Shown: positions 47,272-60,510, counted from the stretch's first letter. The stretch: DNA of 64,000 bases from Eudorina sp. 2006-703-Eu-15 (GCA_003117195.1 BDSI01000032.1:860145-924144); one strand, 5' to 3'. Numbers and translations are program-made. Notes: generated from the sequence alone by a model not told the origin.

Positions 47272-48820
47272 ATGGCTGTGTTGCATTCCTCTGTGCCGAG
47301 GTTAAGGCCGTTTAAGGCTTGCAAAGCGAAGGCAGGCACAATTCCTCAGTCGCACTACAACCGGCGCCCACATCGTCATTTGATCCGTGCTGCTGTGTCG
47401 TCTAACCAATCGGACAAGGTAAATCCATTTGCTAGATGGACCCTGATCTGCCCTCGCCCTCCTTATGAGCTGTGGACGTGAAGGTGCTTCGGCTTGTCTT
47501 GCAGACATGTCCATCCGACTGGGCTAAGGCTCTTCGCATCGTTGCAGCCGGAACTCTCGCCTCGAGTTTGCTTTGGGTGGCGCCGTTGCCAGCAGAGGCG
47601 GATATGCAGGTACGGATGCTTGCCTCCGTCAGCTGGTCCTCACGGTTGCGCGCGTCAGTTGTTGCACAGCTGATGAGAAGTCAACTGTTAACCGCCAGTA
47701 ATCCACGTCTGAACGCGGCGCGCAGATGGTGTCCCCGCAGATGGTGACCCAAATGGCTCGCCCTCTGCCGAAGCAGACAGTCGATAAGGGGAAAATCTGG
47801 GGCGTCTTCATCGGTGGTGCTATCTGCCTGTTTGGTATCACACTTGCGGCTGAGAACAACGAAAGCCTTTTCCCTGCCATCACCCGGGCAAATAAGGCGT
47901 TCAGGCAGGCCTCCGCTGAGATCGACGTGAGTGCTGGAGCGTTAGGGTAGGGGACTTGCCTGTGTGTGGCAACTAGATGTCTCCGGCATGGAACTTGTAC
48001 CTTAGTGGTGTCCCACCGGGGTCATGGATACCCTGTAGCTGGGTATGGTGTGACGGCTGACCGCATCTCAGATCGAAGCACAAAGCGTATTTGTGCCACG
48101 AATAGGTTCTGTGCGACTTGTCACCACGATTTCGTATGAACCGCAATGGCCACCCGCTCAGTAATGAAGTCCCCCGTCGGTCTCGGCTGGGCCTTTGTCG
48201 GTTGGGGTGTGGCGGCGCATGGTATGCAGGAAATGGAGGAGCGGCAGCGGAAGGAGGAGGAGCTGCTGCGGCTGCGGCAAGCGCAGTACGACGAGGAGCA
48301 GCGGCAGCTCAGTTTGGTGAAGGACGGAATGCGGGATGCCCGCGCTCAGGTGCTGGGCACGGAAGCGCGGCCCGCGCAGGAGCCCGCTGTGGCGGCAGCA
48401 GCGGCCGCGGCGGCTCCTCTTGCAGAGGCGCAGCCATCGCCAGCCGCCGAGGCTGACATCCACACGTCTGTCCCGAGCAGCAGCGCGGCAGGCACCCCCG
48501 AACCCCCTACCCCCAGCACCTCACCCTACGTTGTCGTGGATGATGTGCTGCCGGACATGGGCGCTGTGGCCTGGCCGGCGGCCGCGGCCACGGCCGGGGA
48601 GCCATCCGCAGCAGGCACCAGCGCACATGCTGAGCAACCACCGCCGACGGCGGTTGCCAACGGCACGCCGTCCGGGGAGGCGGCGTCCTCCGGGGCGACA
48701 GCGCTGGAGGCGGAGGATGCGGAGTCGATGGCGCGGTTGTCGCGGCTACAGGGCTTCGTCTCGGGAACGATGGCGGGCGGCATGAGCCCACTGGAGGCTT
48801 ACAAGGCGCAGCGGCAATGA
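47272..48820 (+). CDS. Plastid-type membrane protein of unknown function, 4 exons
   Basis: Exons 47272-47418, 47505-47609, 47726-47926 and 48230-48820 join in phase to 347 residues. The first 45 or so are rich in Arg, Ser, His and Lys without acids, like a chloroplast transit peptide. Residues 57-79 (ALRIVAAGTLASSLLWVAPL, then AEADMQ) resemble a thylakoid-transfer or membrane segment ending in an Ala-X-Ala site. A clear transmembrane helix follows at about 109-125 (IWGVFIGGAICLFGITLAA), then a charged helical stretch (MEERQRKEEELLRLRQAQYD) and a long Ala/Pro/Ser-rich low-complexity tail ending in a short conserved-looking helix (RLSRLQGFVSGTMAGG). I do not recognise the family. Location in plastid membranes is inferred from targeting-like sequence only. 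The last acceptor (TATGCAG at 48223-48229) was chosen because it keeps phase and joins two helical segments. Confidence 0.75.
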
Positions 48821-50693
48821 GCCTCCAGGGCTTCGTGTGATCCGAGCCAGGGCCGCCGAAGTCAGCTTTCATCCCCCGTCGTACAACCCCTGGACCAGGG
48901 GTTCAGGGGCCTGGGTTTCTGTTGATCCACAGGGCCATAGTTGCACGTTTCATTCGAGTGGTGGAGCCGTCGTGTGCGCATATCGTGTATTGACAGGCCG
49001 GGGTTGACGGTGGGGGCTGACTAAGGTCCTCTGCGGCTTCTACGCACTAGGAGTCATCGTGGCAATCGGATTCGGGTCTTCCGAGCGGCCCTCGGGGCTG
49101 TGACTCACGACCGGCCTTATGCGGGAACGCGGCGACGTCAGGGCGTGCCGACGCCCTTGCACCCGCGTGTGCACGTGGGATTGATGCAACCAGCACAGAA
49201 GTTTGTTGGCAGCGCCTGGGGACAGTTGTGCGTGCGCGGGTATGAATGTTGTTTGGATAACCCCCTGAGCCTTTGACCCTAGCAGGGCCGGGCAGTGTCT
49301 CGGTGGCCTGGCATCGCTCATCAAGTGGTGAGCGACGGCTTGGATGGCGCAGCTGGCGAGAAAGATGTGTTGAAATACGGGCACGGCACACCGACCGGGC
49401 GTTCACCGTTCTGCGGCGGAGGCACTGCGGCTTTGAGGTTGAACAGTGACATTGGTTGGAGGGGAGCAGGTGACACCGGAATATCGTATGTCACGACCCA
49501 CAGCTTGCTCCGCTTTCCTCCGTTGTCGTCAGCCGCTTTCCCTGAAGTGCGTCTGCTCAGGCGGCAGACTCCGGCGGACTAGTGTACATTTGAAGCCAAG
49601 CAGCTGCACAGTAGCTTTGAGAGTCAGTACCTGAGGAGGTCGACGAACCACGGCCCTGAGCTTCGTACACCTGCCTAAGGCTGGGGTCAGCTGTGCTCGA
49701 CGCACACCATCACACATGCTGCCTTGGAACACACGCCGGCATACAGGCACATGTCTCTGTGTCCCAACCTATGGCATCTCACACGGCTGCGAGAACACGC
49801 CTACGCTCAACAGAAAATTTTGAAACACGGTGGACCCTAAAGCGGACCCTAAAGCACGGACACGCATTGGCTGGCGCGGCTGACGCCTGACCACTGAAAT
49901 CGAGACACGACACTGCCAATCTGAGGGCAGCAGCTGGTTGGGGAGGATACGAGGTGTGCCGCCAACAGATCTACTTACCCGAGAAACTGCGTCTGCGCTC
50001 ACAGCCCGCGATACAGCCGGTCGTCACCAGAAATCGGCGCTGCGGTTAGGTTTCCCACTCTCGCATACATGGTCCTAGTCCGTGGTTGTCCGTTGGCAAT
50101 GCACCACACCTGATCTAGCGGCCCTGGTCGTTCGGTCGGAAACCAATCGACCACATCTACATCAAAATGTCCCTGTCTAGCCGCCAGCCATCCTGCGCAA
50201 CGCGGTGTCCCCCAAAGCCAACCGCGCCGCCGAGAGTGCCCATCACAGCAGTCGATGCCCGGGGATAAAAAAATAAACCCCTGCGTGGACATTCGATTGC
50301 GACGCCCCTTGGTGCCGCGGTCGGTACTTTCCATGGCTTTCCCAACAAACACCACCTCCCAGCAACCCCGAGTCAGCGACCCGGAACCCCGCAGGCAGAC
50401 GGCGGCTTCCACGGCCGCAGCCTGGCGGACACGCACAAGATGGGAGGGACAACTGCTCGCAAGTGCGAGGAAACAGCCGCCCATCCCCCGCCCAGGGTGC
50501 GCACCGCGGTCCGTATTCCATGACCGACCCCATCGAACAGGGCCCTGCTCTGCATGCAAAATGCAACCAGCCTGTCCCTGGCAAAGTGGTGTCATGCTGC
50601 ACCCGGTTGTGCAGCACCGGTCCTGCATCGCACCGCCGTCCCCCGGAATCCAGAGGGGAGCTCCTCCGTCATGTCATCCGCGCAGGGCCCCAA
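48821..50693. other. Convergent intergenic region, no gene
   Basis: Lies between the 3' ends of the plastid membrane gene (+) and RPA43 (-), so it should hold both 3' UTRs. No convincing coding sequence was seen. No clear TGTAA was found close to either stop. Confidence 0.5.
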
Positions 50694-53600
50694 CTACCCG
50701 TTCCCGTTTGCCAGCTGACCATCCAATGCGCCCTTCCCTTTTGACTTGCTCGATTTGTCCTTTTTGCTGGACTCCTTGCCCTCCTTCTCCTTCTTCCCAG
50801 ATTTTTTTTCCTTGCCCTCCGCCTTGCCCTCATCTGCGCGAGTGGGCTGAATGCCCTCCGTCACTGCGTCCTTCTTACTCGAGCCTTTATTGTCCTTCTT
50901 CCCCTTGTCCTTGGCCGGCTTCTCGTGGTGGCCTGCTGCCAGCGCGCCCGCCGCGTTCGCAAGGGAGGCCCCGCCGCTGGCAGCCGCAGGCGCCTTGACA
51001 CCGTTGGCTTTCGACTCCGGCCCAGCGGCGGCGGCTCCCTGCGGTGTCCCCGCCCCCACAGCTGCCTCCCGTTGAAGTCGATCAGCCGCCTTGGCGGCCG
51101 CCGCATCCTTGCCCTTCGTATGGTCGCTCCGCTGCTTGCTGTCCTTCCCTTTGTCCTTGTCTTTGGGTGTCTTGTCCTTGTCTCTATCCTTCTTCATGTC
51201 GCTCTTGCCGCCGCCTGCCGCCTCGTCCTTGCCGGCAGGCACCCCGCCCGTGCCCTTGCCACTCTTGTCGTCGCCCTTTTGACCCCTCCGCTTCGCCACG
51301 CCGGCGTCACTGTCCGCCACACCGCCGTGCGCGGTGTTTGGGTCCCGCACTTCCGGCGCCGCCGGCTTTGGCGTTGCGGCCGCCGCTTCCCTCTTCGTCC
51401 CGGCGCCTGCGCCCTCCTTTCGCCGCCGCTTTCCCTTGGGGTCCTCAGGGGCGTCTGACTTGCGACTCCGCTTGGCAACCTGCGGCTTCTCGCCAGCGGC
51501 TCCTGCCGCCCCGTCCGTGGCACCAGCCCTCGCTGCTGCTCCTGACAAGCCCTGGGTGAGGTCCGCACCGTCTTCATCGGTCGAGGCCGGCGCTGTGCTC
51601 GCGGGCTCGTCCAGGCCGCCGAACGCGAATGCGTCGTCTGTGGGGTCCGTTGCACGCGAGGGGCAGACAAGCCGACGATGAGGACAGCCTTTACTATGAC
51701 CTATAACAGCGTGTGGGGCCCTACTTTGCCTACCTAGGTCGCGTCGGCGGCATTCGGCGGAGCAGAGGCGAAAACAGGAACGGGGTTGCAGACTACCACG
51801 CGCCACGACTCTGGGGTTTGACGCCCAAGGATGCGTGCCCCCCTCCAGGCCCAGGTGGACCGGTGGATGTGCCAATGCCGGCCGTTGTTCACACGCGGGC
51901 TCACGTGTTGGCGTGCGCCTTGTGAGCAACTGTGCACGGTAAGCCCGTACCTGCTGCGTCACGTCATTCCCAGCACGCCTTCCCCAGGGCGACCGTGTCC
52001 CAGTGGGCAAACGGGATTCTGCATCATCCTCAGAGCGGCCAACCCGCCGGAGGTTCGTGTTCGTAGAGAGGAAACCCGCCCGACCGGGGCCACGTGTGTA
52101 GTACCCACCTGTTGGCCATGCCTGCTCCGGCTCATCAGTCGGGTCAGGCAGCTTCCAGTCGGGGTGCAGGAAGTCCGCCGCGCCGGTGCTCGGGTCCTCC
52201 ATAGAGCCCGTGATCTGGAAGAAGCCGCCGTGGTCCTTGACTCTGCCGGTGGTGGGATACCGGGTTGAATATCAGCAGATACAAATGGGATCTGTCAATT
52301 AGTGGGATCCGCATCCGCTGGCTGTACTTACAGGCGCCTTCAGCCCAATGTAACTGGTAGTTTTCAAAGCGAAGCGCCAGTGAAGCGTAAGGTAAATTAA
52401 GGTTTTCTGCCGAATCCGAGGATCTGTACGATGTATGCAGACTTATCTGTCCCGGCAAGTGACAGTGTTGCTCATTCAGGTCTTTACGTAGGTACGTCTG
52501 GTTACTGCCCTGAAGCGGTTGGTCTTAGGCCTAGTTTTCTCGCTTCGGCGTAATGCGCCCACACCCGGCCCTACCCTATCACGAGGATCTGATTTCGTTG
52601 CTTGCATATGCCCCTCAACGGAGACCTCTCATGATACCCATTGCAACTGCAACATAAAGTGAAGACGAGGCTATGCGACGCGACGGCCTCGGGCCAGACA
52701 ACGTGTTCAAGAGCACCAGCGAAAATACCGATGGTATAGGGAGGGAGCTCCTGCGGGGCCCGCGGGCCTCGAGCGTGCGGCCGCACTCTGACACCCAGAT
52801 GGTGCGGGAGACGCATCTCAACGGCTGCCCACTCACTCCTCCACTTTGAAGACCACGTAGCTTTGCTCCTGTATTTGGTGCTCCGGCTGCTTCAAGTGAA
52901 TCCATTTGCGCTCCTGGAGGCGGCGGGGACCACCAGGGGGGGCAGTCGCGGTTGGTAATGTAGCGGCAAGGGGGCAGCTGGTGGCATTCCTTTGCGAGCC
53001 GGACTCGTGGACCATGGGACCGCCTGATAACGTGATAAGCCGTGGCGCCCGGACAGGCCAGATGCGTGGACACCACGGGCGTCGTTACCCACGACGGGTT
53101 GGCAGCACCTGGCCCCGTCCCGCGTCCCTGGCCCTGCCCCGCTCTACTGAGTCTGGTACCACACGTCCTGAACCAGTGGCGTGTCAGCCTGCCCAGCTGA
53201 GCCTGCAGGGCCCATCCCGTGCGGCCAAGAGTGCAGTAGCGCAGTCGCAGCCCGGGGGGGAGGCCCGAGCGCACCTCTCGGAGGAAGTGCAGATCCTTCC
53301 GGATGCTGCGGGCGGGGATGCTGACGTTGAAGACCCCCAGCACAAGCGCGGAGATGTAGTCTTGACCCAGATGGTTCACGCGGCCGACTGCAGGGGTGGT
53401 GTGCGTGGGCGTGGGGCGGGGGGAGGTTGGAGTCCGATCGTCGGCGCCGGGCCTTGCGCATGACGCAGCACGTTGTTGAGTCGTTGGCCCCACTGACGAA
53501 CGGTTGGGTGCACCAATTTGTATGTCGTTGTGGGCTACCAAGGAAGGGGGGCCACCCACACGGCGACCTGACCCAGAGGGTCTGTAGGTAGGTGTGGCTA

Positions 53601-54091
53601 GGTCCCGTCCGTAACACCACGGTCTCACCTAGCCTCATGCCCTTGGTGGGCTTGAAGACAAGGACGTCGGCGCGGACATCCAGATGGAAGTACGGGAAAT
53701 ATGGATGGATGAGCGGCTGCATGCGCAACGATTACGGTCAAGACAACAATTGGGTCGGCGGCCGGGGCGGCGGGAGCAGCAGGGTAGGAAAACCAATCCC
53801 ACACCTTCTTCGTAAGAATCTTGAGATTTGAATATGAAAGCAAGACACCGTCGAACTCGTCGACATATCTGCGAAGGAAGCGATTCCGAAAGTTGTCGGT
53901 TTGTGATAGCTCGGCGGCGCCACAATTGCAAAAATGCCGCCCTATAGACTATGGCAATACCTTAAGAGGTTTAGGTTTAATTCCTCCTTGACGCCAACCT
54001 CAACGTTGGCAATTGTGCTCGGGTGGAGCTCAACAGCAAAATGCGTTCGTGTCTTGTAAAGACCGTTACTGCCCAATCCAAATGCGCTCAT
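50694..54091 (-). CDS. RPA43: RNA polymerase I subunit RPA43, 7 exons
   Basis: RPA43 is the Pol I subunit that, with RPA14-type partners, forms the stalk (equivalent of Rpb7 in Pol II) and contacts the Rrn3/TIF-IA initiation factor in the nucleolus. Exons on the complement: 54091-53961, 53868-53805, 53716-53629, 53387-53275, 52913-52837, 52242-52109, 51637-50694, giving 516 residues in phase. The start MSAFGLGSNGLYKTR lies in a short first exon. Rpb7-like N domain: VELHPSTIANVEVGV, YVDEFDGVLLSYSNLKIL, PLIHPYFPYFHLDVRADVLVF. OB-type region: VNHLGQDYISALVLGVFNVS, SYVVFKVEEVKDHGGFFQIT, then GSMEDP. From about residue 205 the protein becomes a 310-residue Lys/Ala/Gly/Asp-rich tail with many KDKDK and KKEKEGKESSKKDK runs, much longer than the core. 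Such charged tails are known on RPA43 proteins and nucleolar factors. Family assignment is firm; tail function is unknown. Confidence 0.93.
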
Positions 54092-54509
54092 TGTGAAGGG
54101 ATTTCACACAGCCATAGCGTGTATAGTTCACTCTGCCACAGAATATCACAGGTGTTTTACCGAGTAAGACGACACATACAGGACAATATCTATTATTGTA
54201 AGGTAGCCACATGGGGGCCTTGGGAGCGGTAATTGCATGTTGTGGATTGACTATGGAGAATTGCAACTGACAACCATCAACCGCTACGGTCGTTCGAAGC
54301 ACGCAGCAGCACGCAGCACGGCCTCACGGTAACACACAACTTCAAGCACAACGTCTACAATTACGTTCGGTTGCTAAGCTTATACCTGGTTAATGACTTT
54401 AAGTTTAACGTCGCTTGCTCAGCTGCCTGAAGTAGCAGTTTTCAGGGACATTGATGGCATCCATGACCTTGTATCACTAATAAGTATTGGCCTTGTTTAA
54501 GCAAAAAGA
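54092..54509. promoter_or_regulatory. Shared 5' region of RPA43 and COG7
   Basis: The 418 bp lie between divergent start codons. The region is AT-richer than its flanks and probably acts as a bidirectional promoter for two growth-linked housekeeping genes. No specific motif was assigned. Confidence 0.5.
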
Positions 54510-57500
54510 ATGGCTGATGTTGCTGACTTCGCTGAGGACGGGTTCGACCCGATCAGCTGGATTAACCAAGCTTGTGGGAACCGTCCTGCCGAAGAACCCT
54601 TGGAAAAATTCCTCGCGGAGCTGGAGATGCGACTTCAGCTGAGCGCGGAAGACATTGAGGCGACTCTGGGCGACAACAGTGCGCAGGCGATGCGACGCAT
54701 ACCCTTCGCAATTCAGGAAATATATCGGCTGCAGGGCGACATACAGGGCATGCAGGATCAGGTGCAGATCATGACACAGACGGTGCAGCGCGATGCCACG
54801 GAAGCGCGTGTCAGCGTGGCGCATATCTCCGAGGTCCACCGGGTGAAGGCGAACATGGAGAGCGCGTGCAACTCCCTCAAGGAGGCCACCGAGTTGTCCG
54901 GCCTGTTCGTCAAAGTGGAGGAAGTATTCGCGGCGGGTGACCTGCCCAAAGTGGCAGAAATCCTGGCCTCCATGCGACGCAGCCTCAGCCTCGTGGGCGA
55001 CGTTCCCGAGTTCCGCGCAGGTATGTCACTACAGGCAGCGTATCGCCCCCTTTCCCGCTCTCATTATGTGAATGCAGTTTGAAGGACGTCACCCGATGCG
55101 TCGGGGAATTGGGGGTTTAGGCTCCCGAACCCGGGAATACTGGCGCCGGTTAGGACAGGCGAATCGCCGAGAAAGAGAATTTGTGCACCAGGAATCTCGC
55201 ACAGTCGCGCTAACATCTGACAGCGATAGAGAGGACTCGCCTACAGGCAGGAAGGAGCACTGGTAGGCATGAAGCGGCACATACATGCTTGCCATGCACA
55301 AGCGCGAAGCCATCTGCGCATTACCGACGCACCCACAGCACGTGCGGTACGTGCATGCACGTGCGTGTGTGTGCTCCTTCCGATCAGCTCGCTTATGAAA
55401 GGCCCCGCTGCTGCACCCCGTCGGCCCCACATCGTTCCGCTGCCAGGCCGCCAGAAGCTTCGCGCGCTCGAGGACCGTTTGCAAACGCAGGTGGAGGGCA
55501 GCCTGGGGGACGCCCTGGCGCGCGGCAGCGATGACGAAACCACACGCAAACTTTGCGGTCTCCTCCTGGCAGTGGACAGGTGCGCGTGGGGTGAATGCCG
55601 TTCTACATCACCCACACAGCAATTACTGTAATTACTAATGCCTAATACATCATATGTATGGCCCGCGCGTGACAACGGCACGACGCTTTGCCACAGGGGT
55701 GCGTCAACTCAGCAGGTCCCAGCGATAGCAGCACGACAGACATATTTCGCAAACGCCAAAACCTCGGTGTGCAGTACCTGTTTCGTGTTGTGCAGTACCA
55801 GAATTTCGTGGGTCTGGATGCGGTATGTGGCAGGCGGGTTGCAGGGCTGGGAGCACGGCGGGTGACGCGTGTGGCCACTTGGCCGCGATCACCTTGTCAC
55901 GGGAGAGCCGCGCGGTGTTAACACCCAAGAGACGGCAGCGCAATTGCAGGGGCTTCATTCACGCGCCGGTGCCTTATGGCTCCTACTGGACGAGGCATCA
56001 CGTCGGGACAGCACGCCGGGACCGCATGAGTCCCGGCGTGCTGCCCCGACGTGCTGCCCCGGCGCGCTGTCGCCTTGTTTGATGTCACACCAAGTCTTCT
56101 TGACCTCACCTGGAGATGTGTCATGATGTGGTTGGTTCGTTCCTGAATCCTGACAGTGATCGCCGGTCCCTGCGGACGCGCGTAGGTACGGCACCATTGA
56201 GAGCCTGTACGTCTCAACCAAGCTGGCCAAGGTGCACTCGCTGTGGGAGGAGCACGCCTCAGCCGCGGCTGGCGGTGGCGCAGACGCGCTGGCTGCATGG
56301 CTGCCCGCCTTCCTGTCTCGGCTGCTGGCGCTGCTGCAGGCGGAGGCGGCTTGGGCCGCGACGGTGCTGCCTGGCCAGGCGGCGGCGCTGCTGGGGGCGC
56401 TTTGCCTGGAGGTGTTCGGCAAGGTGGGTATGACGGCCGGCATCGTGAGACGGGCACGGGGGCACGACGTGCTCTCATCGACTGCGCAGTCTCTGGTGGA
56501 TTCAACAGGGCCTGTGTATTGCCTGCCGACGTGCCGAGTCTCTGCGGTATGCCCCTTGCAGATGAGTCTGCGCCCTGCATCAGCGCAGTGTGCTGGCTGG
56601 TTTCGCCGTAGCGTGGACTCTCCGGTCCATGCCGCACGTTACACGCCGCACGCTTTAGACACCCACGGTCGACTTCTTGTCTGTGCGGCACGTTGAGGAC
56701 GAGTAGCATGCATTAGACGCATGGTGGTGTGCCGGGCCTTATGCTGACCTGGAACTGAACTTCAAGTTCGCTACTGCGTATGGTATCTTCCTGGCCCCCT
56801 GCCGCCCCGCAGATCAGCAAGGCCGTCCGGGACCGCATCGCTCCGCTCCGCTCTATCGGCCCGCTCTCGGTGCTGGCGAGGGAGTTGAGTGCGTTCGGGC
56901 GGGGTCTGCACGAGCTGCTGCATGAGCTGGAGCCGGGCAGGCGAATGGAGATTATCCAGCTGGTACGGCCGGCAGCGGTGGTGCGGGGTCTTTAGGTTAG
57001 GGTGTGCCGCCAGTGCCATGGTCAGGGGTATTGTCAACAGCAAGCCTACCGTGATGTTAGAAGGAGGCTGGGGCCTTAGCCCTGCCTAATTGTCAGTCAG
57101 GGGCCGTTGGGTCAAGGTATGTGACTTATGGTCGGGGTTCGTTCGGAGGCCGCCACCAGAGATTCCTGACAGCCGGACGGCTGCAGCTCACCATTCGCTC
57201 GGTTGGTAGGTACGGATCCGTACGGCTAAGGACGGGCCGTTAACAAGCAGTCGCAGTGGCGCGGCAGTACCCAAGCACGCGTCGCGGTGAATTGCGACAG
57301 TACTTGCTTCCCAACGTTCGCGATCTGCCGGATTGACTGACGTTCAAAAACTTTGCTGGCTGACTTCATAATGGTGGTCCCCGCGCACGGGCCAGGTTTA
57401 CGGGCCCCTGGAGGACAAGGTGGCGACGTACGGCGACCTGGAGGCTGCTCAGCTGCAGGCGGACCTCCGAACGGCGCTGCCGCCGGCGCCGCAGCCCGCC

Positions 57501-60500
57501 CCTGGAGCTGTCGCTGTGCCGGAGGATCCCGAGGCGGCCGTATCGCGGCTGGGAAGCTCCATCAGACCCGCCTTCGCGGCGCTGCATGCCGCAGTGGAGA
57601 GGTGGGGGATGCAAGGAGACGTGCCGAAGGGCCGGACAGCACCACACCGGAGGTCAACCTCACCCTGGGAGGTGTGGGGACAGGCGGCCGGCAGTGCGAT
57701 GGCATTATGCCATGGCCGGTGTCCTCTGCCTATTTCCAGGGTCATTGCAATGCCGCGGGCCTGCTGCCGTGCATTTCGCCATCTGGGTTTCTGTAATACG
57801 GAGGGGCCCTGGTGACGTTTCCGTGGCGAGACATGTGGACTACTGGGTAAACGGATGAAGGTCAGCTTCAGCCACTTGGTTCGGGGATGACGCTCCTTTC
57901 TACATTTGCCTGCCTCGTGAGGTTTGGTAGGGGTACTGCTGTCGGGTGATGGTGGAAGGCGATGGACCGGACCGCGCCGTGCTGGCCCGCGGTGGTGGCT
58001 CCTCATCCCACCGCCGCGCCTCCTTCGCCGCGACAGGTGCAACGCGCTGACGGGCGGCAGCGAGGTCCGTGCGCTGCTGCGCGCGGTGGACTCGGAGCTG
58101 ACGTCGTACATCTCCGCCATGCAGTCGGCGGTGGCGGGACTGGGCGCGCGCCAAAAGGCGCGCGCAGCCGGTGGCGGCGCCGCCGCGGAGGACGTCGAGG
58201 ACATCGCTAATGTGCTGCAGCTGATCAAGGTCAGTGCGCGGCGCGCCTGCGGAGACTGCTCGGACGTCAAATGTCCTTTCATTGTCCTCGCCGCCCTGCT
58301 CGGCGATGTATCTTTGAAGCGTTCGGGTTGTAGAGTGAGCACCTTTGCATTTCAGCCCTAAGCCTGAGGGCATCCCGCCCTGTGCCAAGTGCCGGGTCAA
58401 CCTCATTTGCCGGCTGTTGATTCAATGCCTTGTTCACGGAATGACCGTTGTGCGGAAAACTACTCCTCATCCGGTACGTGTCAGGTTGGGCGGGAGCTAT
58501 CGGCGGCGGTTGGGCGTCTGGAGGCGGCGCTGCGGACCGCAGTCGGTGCCGCCGTTGGCCGCCTGCAGGCCCTGACCGCGTCAGCAGTAGCGGCGGCCTC
58601 GACGCCGTTCTCCACAGCGTCAGCCATCGGTGGCAGTGGACCCTATGTGCTGTCCGGCGATGCCGAGGCGGATCCTGTGGCGCAGCGGCTGGTGGCGAAC
58701 CGCGGCGAGCAGCTGGCTAAGCTGGGCAAGCTGGCGACCAGCCTGAGCGACCCGCGATTCATCATGTTGCCAACGGCGGTCGCGCAGCTCGACGCGTTCG
58801 CGTCGACAGTGCAGGTGCGGTGCGGCGGCCGCGTCCCACGCATGTACCGTCCGTACGTGCACCTGCACCGATACGATAGCTCGTGGCGCGATGGGAGCGC
58901 GTGCGCGTGTTGTTACAAAGCGCAGTCGCTTACTTTGCTGCGACTGGAGTTCCCCAGTGGATCGAGTCCCCACGAGTTGGCCCCGGGGGATCGCTGCGTT
59001 GGTTGTATGTGGCCAACCTCTTCCGCCTGTGCCACTGCAATGTTTGGCGGCAGTGCCGTACTAGACGCTTACGTTGTTGCTGCAGCGGTTAGGTGGTCGG
59101 ATGCCCTGGCATCCGTGGCGATGGGTACAATGCGTTGGCCCGCTGTCGTACCGCCAAATCAACGACAAATGCCATTCCTCGTTATCCTCACCTTTCATTA
59201 CAAAACCTTATGTCTGTGTGATGGCGTCGGGTTCACCTCCTCCCTTCCGCTGTGCAGTCAACGGTGTTCGATGTCCTTCTCGCCCGAGTGGCGTCGTTGT
59301 TGGCACCGCTGCCCTCACTGCCGGAGTGGCGCAAGGCCGCCGCCAGCTCAGACCCTGCCTCCGCCGCCGCGCCGCTGCCCTCGTTCAACACCTACCCTCT
59401 GCCGTACGTCACGGCCATCGGGGATCACTTGATGGCGATGCCGCAGCAGCTGGAGGTGCGGCCAAGACTTCCGGTTGGGGATTCCGGATGGCACATGATA
59501 TTTATTTCTGATCATGGGCGGATTTGTGGGAGCACTCAAAAGACATATGGTCTTGTGTTTCTAGTCGAGTGTACATCGGTCACATACTGCGGACGACCCG
59601 TCCGTGCGCGCAGCGTGGAGGGAAGTGTGCCGCAGGCGGATGGGCGCCACGCTCCACATGCCAAGCAGCGCGGGCATGACCCTGCGTGAGAACCTTGGCA
59701 TGCCACGACACACGCCCCGCAGTGTGTTGCGTGCAATGGACGACGCACTGCCAGCATTTGCGAAGGCGAGGCACGTGAAAGGAACCCGAAGACGGACAAC
59801 TACGCGTGCCAGTCCTTTCGGCTGTCAAAGCGGAGGCTGCCGCTGCTCTTTTGTTGCTCGGTGCTCTGCCCAGGCGCTGATGGGCGATGTCGGCGACGAG
59901 ACGGCGGGTGGCGGGGCCGCGGGTGCGCCTGCGGCAGCGGAGGGCGCTGACCCGTCAGCGGAGTGGGAGGAGCTGGCGGCGGAGTGGCTTGACAAGGCCG
60001 TCAGCGGCGCGGCGGGGATGTACGCTGACGCCATATTCAAGATCCCCACGCTGACGGAGCAGGTGCGGTCCCGCCTGCCTGGGCGCCGGCATGTGTGGCA
60101 TTCACGATGCGCCTTACCCGGACTGCTTGGCGATCGGTCGCGTTGCAACAGGATGGCCATTACCCGTCAGTCTGTCAGTCTTTTCTCCCCTTGCCGCGAG
60201 GCATCAGTATTTTACAGCATACGGTACCTTGACGCGCTCTCGTTCGCATGCATCTCCCGCGGCTGTTTCGATTCCGACTGCCCAGGGCGGCTGTCAGCTG
60301 GCCACGGACGTGGAGTACTTCGTCAACGTCATGGGCGCGCTGCATGTGGCGCCGCCGCCCAGCCTGCTGACGGTGCAGCTGTTGGCAGGTGCGGCGCCGG
60401 AGGAGTTCAGCGAACTGGCTCACGGTGCGCTGGCTGAGGGCGGAGCTGATGGACCCGCGCTGCGGGCGCTGGCCACCATGCGGCACTTACAGGTGGAGCC

Positions 60501-60510
60501 GACGGCGTGA
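54510..60510 (+). CDS. COG7: COG7, conserved oligomeric Golgi complex subunit 7, 10 exons
   Basis: COG7 belongs to lobe B (COG5-8) of the COG tethering complex, which captures vesicles returning glycosylation enzymes within the Golgi. Exons: 54510-55020, 55447-55579, 56186-56423, 56813-56962, 57396-57601, 58037-58229, 58485-58814, 59258-59455, 59874-60062, 60286-60510; phase is kept at every junction, giving 790 residues, close to the family's usual 770-840. The N-terminus DFAEDGFDPISWINQACGN is typical of COG7, followed by helical coiled-coil sequence (IQEIYRLQGDIQGMQDQV; SEVHRVKANMESACNSLKEA). Later landmarks are KLRALEDRLQTQV, GTIESLYVSTKLAKVHSLWE, PYVTAIGDHLMAMPQQLEV and the C-terminal ATDVEYFVNVMGAL. 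No membrane segment is visible, as expected for a peripheral Golgi protein. Several Ala/Gly-rich insertions (about 58150-58190 and 59890-59960) are typical of GC-rich algal proteins. Confidence 0.94.
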
